64,000 nucleotides of DNA. Source: CAVXSP01 sp963764505. GTDB taxonomy: Bacteria > Acidobacteriota > Vicinamibacteria > Vicinamibacterales > SCN-69-37. Location: contig CAVXSP010000001.1 of assembly GCA_963764505.1 (NCBI GenBank), forward strand, positions 124,001 through 188,000, in the 5' to 3' direction. The position numbers were made by a program, and so were the translations under genes. Positions 16,328-25,678 of the stretch are shown here, in pieces (position 1 is the first letter of the stretch; each line of letters starts with the position of its first letter). The notes beneath the pieces were generated by a model that ran no database searches, was not told where the DNA came from, and saw only the letters and a program-made list of their open reading frames with translations.

Positions 16328-17614
16328 TCACCTGCGGGCCGACTGCGGCTTTCGCGTGAACAGCGTCAGGTCGATCGCGTCGCCCATCGCGCGATATCCG
16401 GCGTCGCTCGGATGGAGATGGTCGCCCGAATCGAAATCGACCCGGAATCGCCCCGGTGCGTTCGGATCGCGCGTCGCCGCATCGAAATCGACGACGCCGT
16501 CGTAGGCGCCCCCGGTGCGTATCCACTCGTTGACCGCCTGCCGTTTGCGCTCGCCCTCCGTCGTGAAGTAGTTCGCGCCTTCGAACGGCGTCAGCGTGGC
16601 GCCGAAGATCGCGACGCCCCTGGCGTGCGCGCGCTCGATCAGCTGCTTGTGCGCGGCGATCAGATCGTCGGCCGACGGGCTCGGATTCTCGCGGGCCGCA
16701 CCGATGTCGTTGATGCCTTCGAGCACGATGACCGCGGTCACCCCGGGCTGGTCCAGGACGTCGCGATCGAATCGCGCGAGCGCGTTGACGCCGGACTGGT
16801 AGGCGGCGTTGCTGAGGACGCGGTTGCCGCCGATGCCAGCGTCCACGACGGCCATCGGCGCCGATGAGGCGAGCAGCCGCCGGGCCAGGTGGTTCGGCCA
16901 TCGGTTGTTGGTGTCCGCAGTCGAGCGCGATCCGTCGGTGATCGAGTCGCCAAAGGCCACGACGACGCCAACGCTGTCCGATGCCTCGACCTCCACGCGC
17001 TCGAGCACGAACCAGTTCTGGGTCGTGGTCGCGACCGGGAACATCGTCGCTCCCGTGTGGTCGCCCGGCTGTGAAACGTAGTTGGTCTGCAGCGCCGTGT
17101 TGTGCATGGTCAGCGGAGAGGGCACGTCGGTGGCCCCGGCGAGATAGACGTCAATCGCCAGATCGGCCATCGGCGGGACGTCGAGCGCTGCGGGGTCGCT
17201 CACGAGCACGGCGCCCGGAGGGATCGTCGGCGCCGTCTGGCCGCTGAACGTGAGCGGGCGGTTCGAGCCCACTACGACCGCCGCGTCCCGGTCGCGCCTC
17301 GCGACTTGCACGGCGCCGATGGCGAGCGGCTCCGTGCCGAAGACGTTGCTCAGCACCACGCGCACGCGTGATCCGCCGACGCTGACTCGGACGATCTGCC
17401 GGAGCGTCTGGCGATCGAAGTGGACGAACGACGGCGCCGCCTGCGCGCCGGTCTGGGGCGAGAGCTGCGGGCGCCCGACGTCGGCGACCGCCCAGGTGGC
17501 GACCCAGTGCTCCGCCCGCGTCTGCGCCCGGAGGAGAGGAACGCCCGCGAGGAAGAACGTGAGAACGACCGCGATGTTCCATCCCTGCGGTCTGGGCTTC
17601 GGCGCACTGGTCAT
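16328..17614 (-). CDS. Secreted SGNH/GDSL hydrolase
   Basis: Esterase or lipase-like hydrolase of 428 residues with a signal peptide (WNIAVVLTFFLAGVPLLRAQ). An N-terminal beta domain starts at the WVATWA motif typical of one GDSL subfamily. The catalytic SGNH blocks then follow in order: FGDSITDG (nucleophile Ser), GGNRVL (Gly), EGINDIG (Asn) and DHLHPSDAGY (Asp/His). Probably removes acyl groups from polysaccharide or lipid substrates outside the cell. ATG 17614 follows GAAGGG at good spacing; the longer frame to 17722 reads into Arg/Cys-rich non-signal sequence. Confidence 0.9.
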   Translation of the reverse strand: MTSAPKPRPQGWNIAVVLTFFLAGVPLLRAQTRAEHWVATWAVADVGRPQLSPQTGAQAAPSFVHFDRQTLRQIVRVSVGGSRVRVVLSNVFGTEPLAIGAVQVARRDRDAAVVVGSNRPLTFSGQTAPTIPPGAVLVSDPAALDVPPMADLAIDVYLAGATDVPSPLTMHNTALQTNYVSQPGDHTGATMFPVATTTQNWFVLERVEVEASDSVGVVVAFGDSITDGSRSTADTNNRWPNHLARRLLASSAPMAVVDAGIGGNRVLSNAAYQSGVNALARFDRDVLDQPGVTAVIVLEGINDIGAARENPSPSADDLIAAHKQLIERAHARGVAIFGATLTPFEGANYFTTEGERKRQAVNEWIRTGGAYDGVVDFDAATRDPNAPGRFRVDFDSGDHLHPSDAGYRAMGDAIDLTLFTRKPQSARR

Positions 17615-17864
17615 ACGGCAGGCCCTTCCCCGACGGGCACGCGCACCCGGCCCGTCGCGTGCCAGCATCCTACGCGCGCACACCCGTCCGGGCAAGGAAC
17701 AGCTGCAGTGCGGCCGGAGCAACGCCGTCGTGGAATCTTCGGCGGTGCGTCACGAAATTTCCGCAGCGCGCCCGAGCCTCGGCGGCCCGGACACGATCCG
17801 CGTCGTCCAAGCCGCACGGGCGATTCCGTGGCGAGCTTGTTGCAACAGCGTGAACGGAGATCGT

Positions 17865-19334
17865 ATGCGGTCGACTGCAGTCCGTCTTGGCCTGGGCCTG
17901 TCGGTCGTGTTCCTCGCCCTTTCGCTCGGCAGCTGCCACAAGAAATCACCGAGCGAGCCTTCGTGCACGTTCACGCTGTCGGCCTCCACCTTCTCCATTC
18001 CCGCGGCCGGCGGATCGGGGGCCGTGGAGGTGTCGGGCGCGAACGGCTGCGCCTGGACGGCGGAGACCGGGACGAGCTGGCTGGCCATCACGAGCGGCTC
18101 GAGCGGCTCCGGGCCCGGCACCGTCAGGTTCACGGCCGCCACCAACGGCACGACGGCCGCCCGGACCGGAACGTTGACCGTCGCCGGCAAGACCGTGACC
18201 GTGACCCAGGAAGCGGCGCCGGCTCCGTGCAGCTATACGGTCTCGCCCGAGAGTGCCGCGGTCGGGAGCGACGGCGGAACCGGGACATTGGCGGTCGCCA
18301 CTACAGCCACGTGCTCGTGGACGGCCGCCAGCGCCGTCGAGTGGATCAGGATTGCCAGCGGCGCACAGGGCAGCGGCAACGGCACGGTCACCTACGAAGT
18401 CGACCCGAACAGCGGTTCAGACGGACGCGACGGCACGATCACCGTAGCGGGACGGACGGTGACGATTGTCCAGGTTGGAGCGAGCGCGACCTGCGTCTCG
18501 GCGGTGTCGCCGACGAGCGATTCCTTTGGCAGCGACGCAGGCTCCGGCAGCGTGGCGGTGACCGCGCCCGGATCGTGCTCGTGGCGCGCGACGAGCGGCG
18601 CGAGCTGGCTGACGATCACCGACGGCGCCGGCGGCACGGGGTCCGGGACGGTGCGCTACAGCGTCGCCGCCAATCCCGACACCGCAGGGCGTGAGACCAC
18701 GCTCGACATCGGCGGGGTGGCGGTCACGGTGGCACAGTCGGGAAATGCGAGCGCCTGCGAATACTCGGTCGCGCAGGTGTCGTTCGCCCCTTGCATGAAT
18801 TCGCCGACGGCGCTGACGGCGATCGTGACGACCGGGGACATGTGCCCGTGGACCGCCAGCTCGGACGTGCCCTGGCTCACCGTGACCTCCGGCGCCGCAG
18901 GCACGGGGTCCGGCCACATCCGCTTCAACGTCGCCGACAACTACGACGCTCCGCGGTCCGGTCAGGTCCTCGTTCGCTGGCCGACGCCCACGGCCGGACA
19001 GAACCTGCAGGTCGCCCAGGCCGGCTGTCGGTACGGCGTCACGAAGAGCGCGATTGGCTTCGCGGCCGCAGGCGGCGCGGACAACTTCGACGTCCTGCAG
19101 CAGAGCGATCCGATCGAGTGCGGCGGACCGCTGCAGGACGGGTGCGTGTGGACGGCCACGGCCGACGTGTCGTGGATCACGATCACGAGCAGCCAGCCGG
19201 TGAAAGGCGATGGCCGCGTGTCGTTCAGCGTCGCGCCGAATCCGCACGGCGAGGCGCGCAGCGGCATCATCACCGTCCGCGACAAGACGGTTCGGATCAC
19301 GCAGTCGGGGACGCCGGGCGCGGGCAGCCACTGA
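17865..19334 (+). CDS. Lipoprotein with five BACON-type repeats
   Basis: Lipoprotein of 489 residues (lipobox LALSLGSC) built from about five tandem BACON domains, roughly 85-95 residues each. The repeats open with C-(F/Y)-(V/L)S and share W-AS---WL-I-SG--G-G-G-V-(Y/F)-V--N and a closing VTV-Q-G. BACON domains usually bind mucin-like glycans or act as spacers in surface proteins, and no enzyme domain is attached here. ATG 17865 follows GGAG at 7 nt. Divergent from the SGNH hydrolase and convergent with the S8 protease; it may be surface-exposed with them, but there is no direct evidence of joint function. Confidence 0.87.
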   Translation: MRSTAVRLGLGLSVVFLALSLGSCHKKSPSEPSCTFTLSASTFSIPAAGGSGAVEVSGANGCAWTAETGTSWLAITSGSSGSGPGTVRFTAATNGTTAARTGTLTVAGKTVTVTQEAAPAPCSYTVSPESAAVGSDGGTGTLAVATTATCSWTAASAVEWIRIASGAQGSGNGTVTYEVDPNSGSDGRDGTITVAGRTVTIVQVGASATCVSAVSPTSDSFGSDAGSGSVAVTAPGSCSWRATSGASWLTITDGAGGTGSGTVRYSVAANPDTAGRETTLDIGGVAVTVAQSGNASACEYSVAQVSFAPCMNSPTALTAIVTTGDMCPWTASSDVPWLTVTSGAAGTGSGHIRFNVADNYDAPRSGQVLVRWPTPTAGQNLQVAQAGCRYGVTKSAIGFAAAGGADNFDVLQQSDPIECGGPLQDGCVWTATADVSWITITSSQPVKGDGRVSFSVAPNPHGEARSGIITVRDKTVRITQSGTPGAGSH

Positions 19335-19434
19335 GGGATGACGGACCGACGGTCGCGACGAACGCGCCGTGGGCGCACCGTCGGCGCACGACGGCGCGAG
19401 CCCCGACGACGGATCCCGCACGGCGGCGGCCCGG

Positions 19435-22400
19435 TCAGAACACCGTAACGGGCGGACTCGTGGCCGCGCGTGTGTAGCCGTTGTTCAGGAACAGCCGCAC
19501 CTCATAGGTGCCAGGCGTCGCCGGCATCGTGATGGTCCACGTCCGTGTCGTCACTCCCGCACCGACGTACGTCCACTGCAGGTACGTGGTGTTTGCCGCC
19601 CCGGCGGGTGCGAGCGCCAGCCAGTCGGTCGCGCCGCCGGGCGAGTTCGTGAGCGTCACGGTCACCGCTCCGCCGCGCGCGACACTGGTCGTGTCGACGG
19701 ACAGAATCGCCGGGGCTCCCGCGGTCACCGTCACTTTCGGGCTCGTCGCCACGACCGTGTAGCCGCCGTTCAGGAATAGGCGGAACTCGTAGTCGCCGCC
19801 CGTCGTCGGCATCGTGACCGTCCACGTCCGTGTCGTCAGGCCCGCGCCGACGTAGGTCCATTGCAGATAGCTCGTGGCCGGCGCGCCGGAGGCGGCCAGC
19901 GCGAGCCAGTCTTTCGCCCCGCCGGCGCCGTTGGTCAGCGTCACGGTGACCGGCGCGCCCGCCGCGACACTGGTCGAGCTGACCGCCAGCGTTGGCGCCC
20001 CGAGCGAGACGACCGTCACCGCGGGGCTCGTCGCCGCCGCCGTGTGCCCGTAGTTGAGGAAGAGGCGGAACTCGTACGTGCCGGCCGTCGACGGCATCGT
20101 GACGGTCCACGTGCGCGTGGTCACGCCGGCCCCGACGTACGTCCATTGCAGATACGAGCTCGCCGGCGCGCCGGTCTGGGCGAGCGCCAGCCAGTCGGAC
20201 GATCCGCCCGAGCCGTTGGTGAGCGTCACCGTGACGGAGCTGCCGCCGGTCACGCTCGTGCTGCTGACCGTCAGTATGGGCGGCGACGCGAGGGCCACGG
20301 TCACCGTCGGACTCGCCGCCGCCTGCGTGTAGCCGCCGTCCAGGAACAACCGGAACTCGTACGTCCCGGGGCTGCTCGGCATCGTGACGGTCCACGTGCG
20401 CGTGGTCACGCCGGCGCCGACGTACGTCCACTGCAGGTAGCTCGTCGCCGCGGCACCGGTCTGCGCGAGCGCGAGCCAGTCACGGCCGCCGCCCACGCCG
20501 TTGGTGAGCGTCACGGTCACCTGTCCGCCGGGCGCGATCGTCGTCGCGCTCACGCTCAGGACGGGCGGCGTCCTGACGACGAACGGCAGCGCCGCCGACG
20601 TCCCGCCGCCCGGCGCCGGCGTGAACACGGTGACCTGGGCGGTCTGGGCCGTGGCGAGATCGCCGGCCGGGATGGCTGCCTGGAGCTGCGTCGCGCTCAC
20701 GAACGTGGTGGACCGGTCCACGCCGTTCCACCGCACGCGGGACGTGCTGACGAAGCTGCTGCCCGTCACGCCGAGCGTGAAGCCGGCGCCGCCCGCCGAC
20801 GCGCTGGCCGGCGACAGCGAGCCGAGCACCGGTGCCGGGGTCAGATTGGCGTCAACCGTCACGAGCGGGCTCGTCGCCGCCAGCGCGTACCCGTTGTTCA
20901 GGAACAGCCTGAACTCGTACGTGCCGGCAGTGCTCGGCATCGCAACCGTCCAGGTCCGGCTCGTGACGCCGGCGCCGACGTAGGTCCACTGCAGATAGCC
21001 CGTCGCCGCGGCGCCGCTCTGCGCGAGCGCCAGCCAGTCGCTGGCGCCGCCCACGCCGTTCGTCAGCGTCACGGTGACCTGCCCTCCGGGCGCCACGGTC
21101 GCGGCGCTGATTGCGAGCACCGGCGGCGGATCGATCGTGAACGTCAGCGAAGACGACGTGCCGCCTCCCGGCGACGGCGTCGCGACGCGGACCTGCGCCG
21201 AGCCGGTCGACGCGACGTCGCCGGCGGAGATCGTCGCCTCGAGCATCGTGCTGCGGACGAACCGCGTCGGCCGTGCGGCGCCGTTCCACTGCACCGCCGA
21301 GAGCCCGTCGAAGCCGCTGCCGGTGACGACGAGCGTGAACGAGGGGCTGCCCGCTCTGATGCGGACGGGCGACAGCGCGGCAACGGCCGGCGCCGGGTTC
21401 GGCACCGGCGCGAGCGCCATCAGCGCCTCGAACACCCTGACCCTCGGAATCGTGTTGGTGATGCCCAGGAAGGAGAATCGCGTGTCCGTGATCGGCAGGC
21501 CCGTGCTGCGCAGCGCGCTGAGCACGTCGTCCACGCTGGCGTCCGGCGCGGCCTGCTTCAGCACCGCCCAGGTGCCCGCGACGTGCGGCGCCGCCATCGA
21601 CGTCCCGCTGAGCTCGCCGTACGATCCGCCCGGCAGCGAGGAGGTGATGGCCTCGCCCGGCGCGAAGAGCGATAGGAACGAGCTGACGTTCGAATACCAG
21701 GAAACGGCGTCGCTCTTGTCGGTCGAGCCGACGCTGACCGCGCTCGAGATGCACGCGGGCGAGGAAAGACCAATCGGATATCCGCTGTTTCCCGAGGCGA
21801 CCACCGTCGCGACGCCGATCCCGCGCAGCGCGTCGATCATCGGCTTCTGCGGATCGGAGTCGCAGGGCGAGGTGAACACGCTGCTCCCCAGGCTCATGTT
21901 CACCGCGACGATGTTCTGCTGACCCGACAAGGCGACCGCGTACACGCGCTCCAGGCCGGCGATCACGTCGGACGTGAACGCACCGACGCACGGCGCCGCA
22001 CCGCCACAGCTGTCCGCGTCGGTGATCTGCGAGAACACCTGCACGGCCATGATGTGCGCGCCCTTCGCCACACCCGGCGCCTGCTCCGGATTCATCGGGT
22101 CGTCGCCCGCCGCGATCCCGGCCACGTGCGTGCCGTGGAAACAATCGCCCAGCGAGCACGGCGTCGCCGACCCGGCACCCGTCTGCTCCTCGAGACCGTT
22201 CGGACAGAACGACAGACTCGTGCCCGAGACCGTGCTCGAGTAGCACGCCTCTTCGACGACCTTCCCCGCAAGGAACGGATGCGCGCTGTCCACACCCGTG
22301 TCCAGCACCGCGATCGTCGTCCCCGAGCCGTCGAACCCGGCCGACCAGGCGACGTCTCCTTCGATGAGCGGCACGCTGTCGGCGAGCAGCGGCTCGAGGA

Positions 22401-22812
22401 TGACGTCGTCCATGACACGCTGCACGATGTCGTCGGACGCCGCCAGCACGTCCAGCGCCGCCGGCGTGAGATCGAGAACGACGTACGGAACGGTCTGGAA
22501 CCGTCGGACGACCCGATGGCCGGCGGCCGGAAGGCGCGAGAGCAGCTGCTCGGTCCGACCGGCAATCCGCTGCCGCTGGTCCAGCACGGCGGACGCATTC
22601 GGCAGCCGGCGTTCCGTCACGTACGGCGCCCCGAGCTTCAGGTCGACGATGACGCGCGCGTGGCCGGCGCGTTGCGCCCGGTCCCGCATGGCGGCGCCGA
22701 TAGCCTGGCCTCCTCCGGCCTGTGGAACCGGGCGCCCGGCCGATAGGACGGCGACCAATCCTGCGACGATGACGAGCGCGGTCGACAGGGCCTTCTTCGG
22801 GATGACAGCCAT
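19435..22812 (-). CDS. Secreted S8 (subtilisin-like) protease with IPT domains and five 95-residue repeats
   Basis: Extracellular serine protease of 1125 residues. Order: signal peptide, I9-like propeptide (about residues 50-150), catalytic domain with Asp171 (AVLDTGVDSAHP), His226 (HGTHVAG) and Ser405 (GTSMAAPHVAG), an IPT-like domain, one repeat, a second IPT-like domain, then four more repeats to the C-terminus. Each repeat contains VTVTLTN--GG--DWLALA---A----YLQWTYVGAG--(T/S)RTWT--MP---G-YE-RLFL--G and ends TSP-VTV, and is probably a beta-sandwich adhesive or polymer-binding module. All catalytic residues are intact. ATG 22812 follows GAGGAG; a GTG at 22833 is less likely. Confidence 0.92.
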   Translation of the reverse strand: MAVIPKKALSTALVIVAGLVAVLSAGRPVPQAGGGQAIGAAMRDRAQRAGHARVIVDLKLGAPYVTERRLPNASAVLDQRQRIAGRTEQLLSRLPAAGHRVVRRFQTVPYVVLDLTPAALDVLAASDDIVQRVMDDVILEPLLADSVPLIEGDVAWSAGFDGSGTTIAVLDTGVDSAHPFLAGKVVEEACYSSTVSGTSLSFCPNGLEEQTGAGSATPCSLGDCFHGTHVAGIAAGDDPMNPEQAPGVAKGAHIMAVQVFSQITDADSCGGAAPCVGAFTSDVIAGLERVYAVALSGQQNIVAVNMSLGSSVFTSPCDSDPQKPMIDALRGIGVATVVASGNSGYPIGLSSPACISSAVSVGSTDKSDAVSWYSNVSSFLSLFAPGEAITSSLPGGSYGELSGTSMAAPHVAGTWAVLKQAAPDASVDDVLSALRSTGLPITDTRFSFLGITNTIPRVRVFEALMALAPVPNPAPAVAALSPVRIRAGSPSFTLVVTGSGFDGLSAVQWNGAARPTRFVRSTMLEATISAGDVASTGSAQVRVATPSPGGGTSSSLTFTIDPPPVLAISAATVAPGGQVTVTLTNGVGGASDWLALAQSGAAATGYLQWTYVGAGVTSRTWTVAMPSTAGTYEFRLFLNNGYALAATSPLVTVDANLTPAPVLGSLSPASASAGGAGFTLGVTGSSFVSTSRVRWNGVDRSTTFVSATQLQAAIPAGDLATAQTAQVTVFTPAPGGGTSAALPFVVRTPPVLSVSATTIAPGGQVTVTLTNGVGGGRDWLALAQTGAAATSYLQWTYVGAGVTTRTWTVTMPSSPGTYEFRLFLDGGYTQAAASPTVTVALASPPILTVSSTSVTGGSSVTVTLTNGSGGSSDWLALAQTGAPASSYLQWTYVGAGVTTRTWTVTMPSTAGTYEFRLFLNYGHTAAATSPAVTVVSLGAPTLAVSSTSVAAGAPVTVTLTNGAGGAKDWLALAASGAPATSYLQWTYVGAGLTTRTWTVTMPTTGGDYEFRLFLNGGYTVVATSPKVTVTAGAPAILSVDTTSVARGGAVTVTLTNSPGGATDWLALAPAGAANTTYLQWTYVGAGVTTRTWTITMPATPGTYEVRLFLNNGYTRAATSPPVTVF
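19438..21133 (-). repeat. Five tandem/near-tandem ~285-bp coding repeats
   Basis: Within the S8 protease gene, the unit encoding YLQWTYVGAG recurs at about 19571, 19856, 20141, 20431 and 20985. Four copies are contiguous with about 285-290 bp spacing, and the fifth is separated by an IPT-coding stretch. The copies are similar but not identical, so they are diverged duplications rather than an assembly collapse. Confidence 0.85.
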
Positions 22813-22967
22813 CGTTGGCTCTCCTCGGGTCACGAGCGCAATCGGATACCCGCGCGCCAGGCCGTGCCGAAATCAGGGCGCGACGAATCCCTGCTCAACA
22901 GAAAGAAAGTGATGCGATTGTGTAGGGGAACTGTACAGCAAGCCCGCGGCCAAAGCGAAGTGATTCA

Positions 22968-22987
22968 GGAGGCGGAAGGGCGCCTCC
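22968..22987 (-). terminator. Candidate terminator hairpin after glutaminase gene
   Basis: GGAGGCG-(6 nt)-CGCCTCC forms a perfect 7-bp stem 57 nt beyond the glutaminase stop on the minus strand. No T-tract follows, so confidence is limited. Confidence 0.35.
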
Positions 22988-23043
22988 GCCGGCCCAGGAA
23001 AAGGACGGGTCCAGGCTGACTTCGGTCGGCGCGCCTGGGCCGG

Positions 23044-24027
23044 TCAAAGCATGCTGCTCAGGAAGCTCGAACCGACGTTCAGGCAGTCGAAGACGTGCAG
23101 GCCGAGCCGCGCCGCCAGCTCGACCGAGACCTCTATCCCGCGCCGGCTGTTTCCATGGCTGTCGAGGCGCGGCGAGTAGACGGCGATGCCCAGCTGGCGG
23201 TTCACGACCGCGAGCACGCCGCCGGCGACGCCGCTCTTGGCCGGCATGCCCACCCGGTAGGTCCACTCCCCCGAGTAGTCGTACATGCCGCACGTGAGCA
23301 TGATCGAGAGCATGTCCTTGACGCTGTGCAGGGCGAACACTTGTTCTCCCGTGAGCGGGTTGGCGCCCATGTTGGCCAGGGTTCCTCCCATCAGCGCCAG
23401 ATCGCGGGAGGTGACGAGAATCGAGCACTGTTTGAAGTAGAGGTCGAGGGCCATTTCGGCGTCGGCGTGCACCATCCCGAAGTTGAGCAGCAGGTGCACG
23501 ATGGCCCGGTTGCGGTGGCCGGTCCGCCGTTCCGACTCGTAGACGGCTTCGTCGATCGTCAGGCGCCGGCCCGCGGCAGCACTCATCCGGCCGAGCAGGT
23601 ACTCGAGACCGTCGCTGCCGAAGCGCGAGTACAGCAGCGCGGTCACCGTAATCGCACCCGTATTGACCATCGGGTTGAACGGCCGGTTCGTCACGCTGAG
23701 CTCGATCGAATTGAACGCGTCCCCGCTCGGCTCGATACCCACGAACCTGGAGACGGTCTCGAAGCCGAACTCCTCGACCGCCATGCCGTAGGTGAACGGC
23801 TTCGAGATGGATTGAATCGTGAACGGGTGGAGGCAGTCTCCGGTCTGGAACACCTGCCCGCCTGGCGTCGCGAGCGCGATGCCGAAGCCTTCGGGATCCG
23901 CGTGGCCCAGCTCGGGGATGTAGGTCGCCACTTCGCCATCGGCGAGCGACCGGTACTTGCCGTGCAGGTGTTCGACGAGCGCCTGGAGCTCGTGCGTCTC
24001 GCTGGTCGTGTCCGTTGCCTGATCCAC
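23044..24027 (-). CDS. glsA: Glutaminase (serine-dependent, beta-lactamase fold)
   Basis: Hydrolyses L-glutamine to glutamate and ammonia in the cytosol. The 327-residue protein has the conserved IPELGHADPEGFGIA start, the catalytic S-x-x-K in IQSISKPF, the FNSIEL and NPMVNTGAI blocks, and a late MPAKSGVAGGV. The GTG at 24027 is chosen because AGGAGG lies 6 nt upstream; there is no ATG until well inside the conserved region. Divergent from the anion transporter gene with a gap of under 200 nt. Nothing in the context ties it to a single pathway. Confidence 0.94.
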   Translation of the reverse strand: MDQATDTTSETHELQALVEHLHGKYRSLADGEVATYIPELGHADPEGFGIALATPGGQVFQTGDCLHPFTIQSISKPFTYGMAVEEFGFETVSRFVGIEPSGDAFNSIELSVTNRPFNPMVNTGAITVTALLYSRFGSDGLEYLLGRMSAAAGRRLTIDEAVYESERRTGHRNRAIVHLLLNFGMVHADAEMALDLYFKQCSILVTSRDLALMGGTLANMGANPLTGEQVFALHSVKDMLSIMLTCGMYDYSGEWTYRVGMPAKSGVAGGVLAVVNRQLGIAVYSPRLDSHGNSRRGIEVSVELAARLGLHVFDCLNVGSSFLSSML

Positions 24028-24212
24028 GTGGTCCTCCTGGGATGAAGCCGTCCGAGTCGCAGATCGTTCAGCAAGAACGGTTCCCGTGCGGGCTCGACGG
24101 AGCGCGGAGCGCAACTCGCAGAGCGGCGCGACGTTACGCGTCGGGCGGAGACGATCGGCAGCATCGATCGCCCGACATCTTCGTCGGCGGCGGCGTGATC
24201 CGGAGGACAAGA

Positions 24213-25673
24213 ATGTGGCGCGCGGGCGCGACGCTGGTCAATCGGCCCGGGTTCCGGGCAGAATACCGGCTCGTCATGAGCACACGTCTCCGCTGGCTGA
24301 TCGTGATCGGTCCCGGGCTGCTGCTGTACGTGCTTCCCGTGCCGGCCCTGACGCCGCCGCAGCGGCACCTCCTCGCGATCTTCCTCGCCACCGTCGTGGC
24401 GCTGGTCGCGCAGCCGGTCGCGATGGGCGTGACCGCCGTCCTGGCGCTCACCCTGCTCGGGCTCACCCGGACGCTCTCGGCCGCGCAGACGTTCTCCGGG
24501 TTCGCCAACCCGACGGTCTGGCTGATCTTCACGGCGTTTCTCTTCGCCACGGCCGTCACGTCCACGCGATTCGGTATGCGCGTCGCGTACCTGTTCATCC
24601 GGCGATTCGGCCGGAATCCGCTCATGCTGGGCTACTCCGTGGCGGGCGCCGATCTCGTGCTGGCTCCGTTCGTGCCGTCGGATACGGCACGAGGCGGCGG
24701 CATCGTCTGTCCGGTCGTCATCAGCATCGCGCGCGCGGTGGGCTCCGAGCCGGGGCCGACCGCCGGCGAGCTGGGCGGATTCCTCACGCTCGTCGGCTTC
24801 CATACGACCTACACGGCATCGGCGATGTTCCTCACGGGCATGGCCGCGAATCCGCTCATGGCCGCCTTCGCCAGACAGACGGCCGGGGTCGAGCTGTCGT
24901 GGCTCACCTGGGCGCTCGGCGCGATCGTGCCCGGCCTCCTGGCGCTCATCGTCGTGCCGGTGGTGATTTCAAGGCTGCATCCGCCGGGACTCCGGACGAC
25001 CGAACCGGCCCGCGCGGCGGCGCGAGAGGCGCTGAGCGCGATGGGGCCGCTCACGCGGCGCGAAGCGCGGCTCGTCGCGATCCTGCTCGTGGTCATGGCC
25101 GGCTGGGTGCTCTCGCCCTGGCACGGCGTGTCGAACACCATCGTCGCGCTCGCGGGTGTGTCGGCACTGCTCCTGGGGGGAGTGATTTCCTGGGACGATC
25201 TGCTCGGCGAGCGGAAGGCCTGGGAGGCGCTGCTCTGGTTCGGCACACTCGTGATGATGGCCGACAGCCTGCTCCAGACCGGCGTCGTCGACCTGCTGTC
25301 GAAGACCGCGTTCGGCCACGTGCAGAGCTGGCCGGCGCTGGCGTCGCTGGCCGCGCTCGTGATCTCGTACCAGTACATCCACTACGGCTTCGCGAGCATG
25401 ACGGCGCAGATCAGCGCGCTGTATCCGGCGTTCCTGGCTGCCGCGGTCGCAGGCGGCGCCGTCCCGCTGGTCGCCGCGCTGGCGCTGGCGTATTTCTCCA
25501 ACGTCAACGCCGCGATGACCCATTACGGGACCGGCTCGGCGCCCGTCTACTTCGGCGCCGGGTACGTGCCGCAGGGCGTGTGGTGGAAGGTGGGATTCAT
25601 CGTGTCGCTCATCAATCTCACGATCTGGCTGGGCGTCGGCCTGGCCTGGTGGAAGCTGCTGGGCTGGTGGTAG
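24213..25673 (+). CDS. DASS (SLC13/CitT-TtdT type) dicarboxylate/tartrate transporter
   Basis: Polytopic inner-membrane anion transporter of 486 residues with about 11-12 helices. Two hairpin motifs of the DASS family are visible: PSDTARGGGIVCPVV, where family members have an SNT-type motif, and a second in NVNAAMTHYGTGSAPVYFGAGY. The THYGTG-APVYFG-GYV stretch is typical of the CitT/TtdT/SodiT branch that exchanges citrate, tartrate or succinate. It is convergent with and 5 nt from the tartrate dehydratase gene, which suggests a tartrate or C4-dicarboxylate substrate. I choose ATG 24213 because GGAGG precedes it; ATG 24276 starts just before the first helix and is the fallback. Confidence 0.88.
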   Translation: MWRAGATLVNRPGFRAEYRLVMSTRLRWLIVIGPGLLLYVLPVPALTPPQRHLLAIFLATVVALVAQPVAMGVTAVLALTLLGLTRTLSAAQTFSGFANPTVWLIFTAFLFATAVTSTRFGMRVAYLFIRRFGRNPLMLGYSVAGADLVLAPFVPSDTARGGGIVCPVVISIARAVGSEPGPTAGELGGFLTLVGFHTTYTASAMFLTGMAANPLMAAFARQTAGVELSWLTWALGAIVPGLLALIVVPVVISRLHPPGLRTTEPARAAAREALSAMGPLTRREARLVAILLVVMAGWVLSPWHGVSNTIVALAGVSALLLGGVISWDDLLGERKAWEALLWFGTLVMMADSLLQTGVVDLLSKTAFGHVQSWPALASLAALVISYQYIHYGFASMTAQISALYPAFLAAAVAGGAVPLVAALALAYFSNVNAAMTHYGTGSAPVYFGAGYVPQGVWWKVGFIVSLINLTIWLGVGLAWWKLLGWW

Positions 25674-25678
25674 GGCGC

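Noticed and set aside
19438..20567. CRISPR-like array suspected from regular spacing
   Set aside because: Units are 285 bp, coding and in frame within the S8 protease, and diverged; not short direct repeats with spacers.
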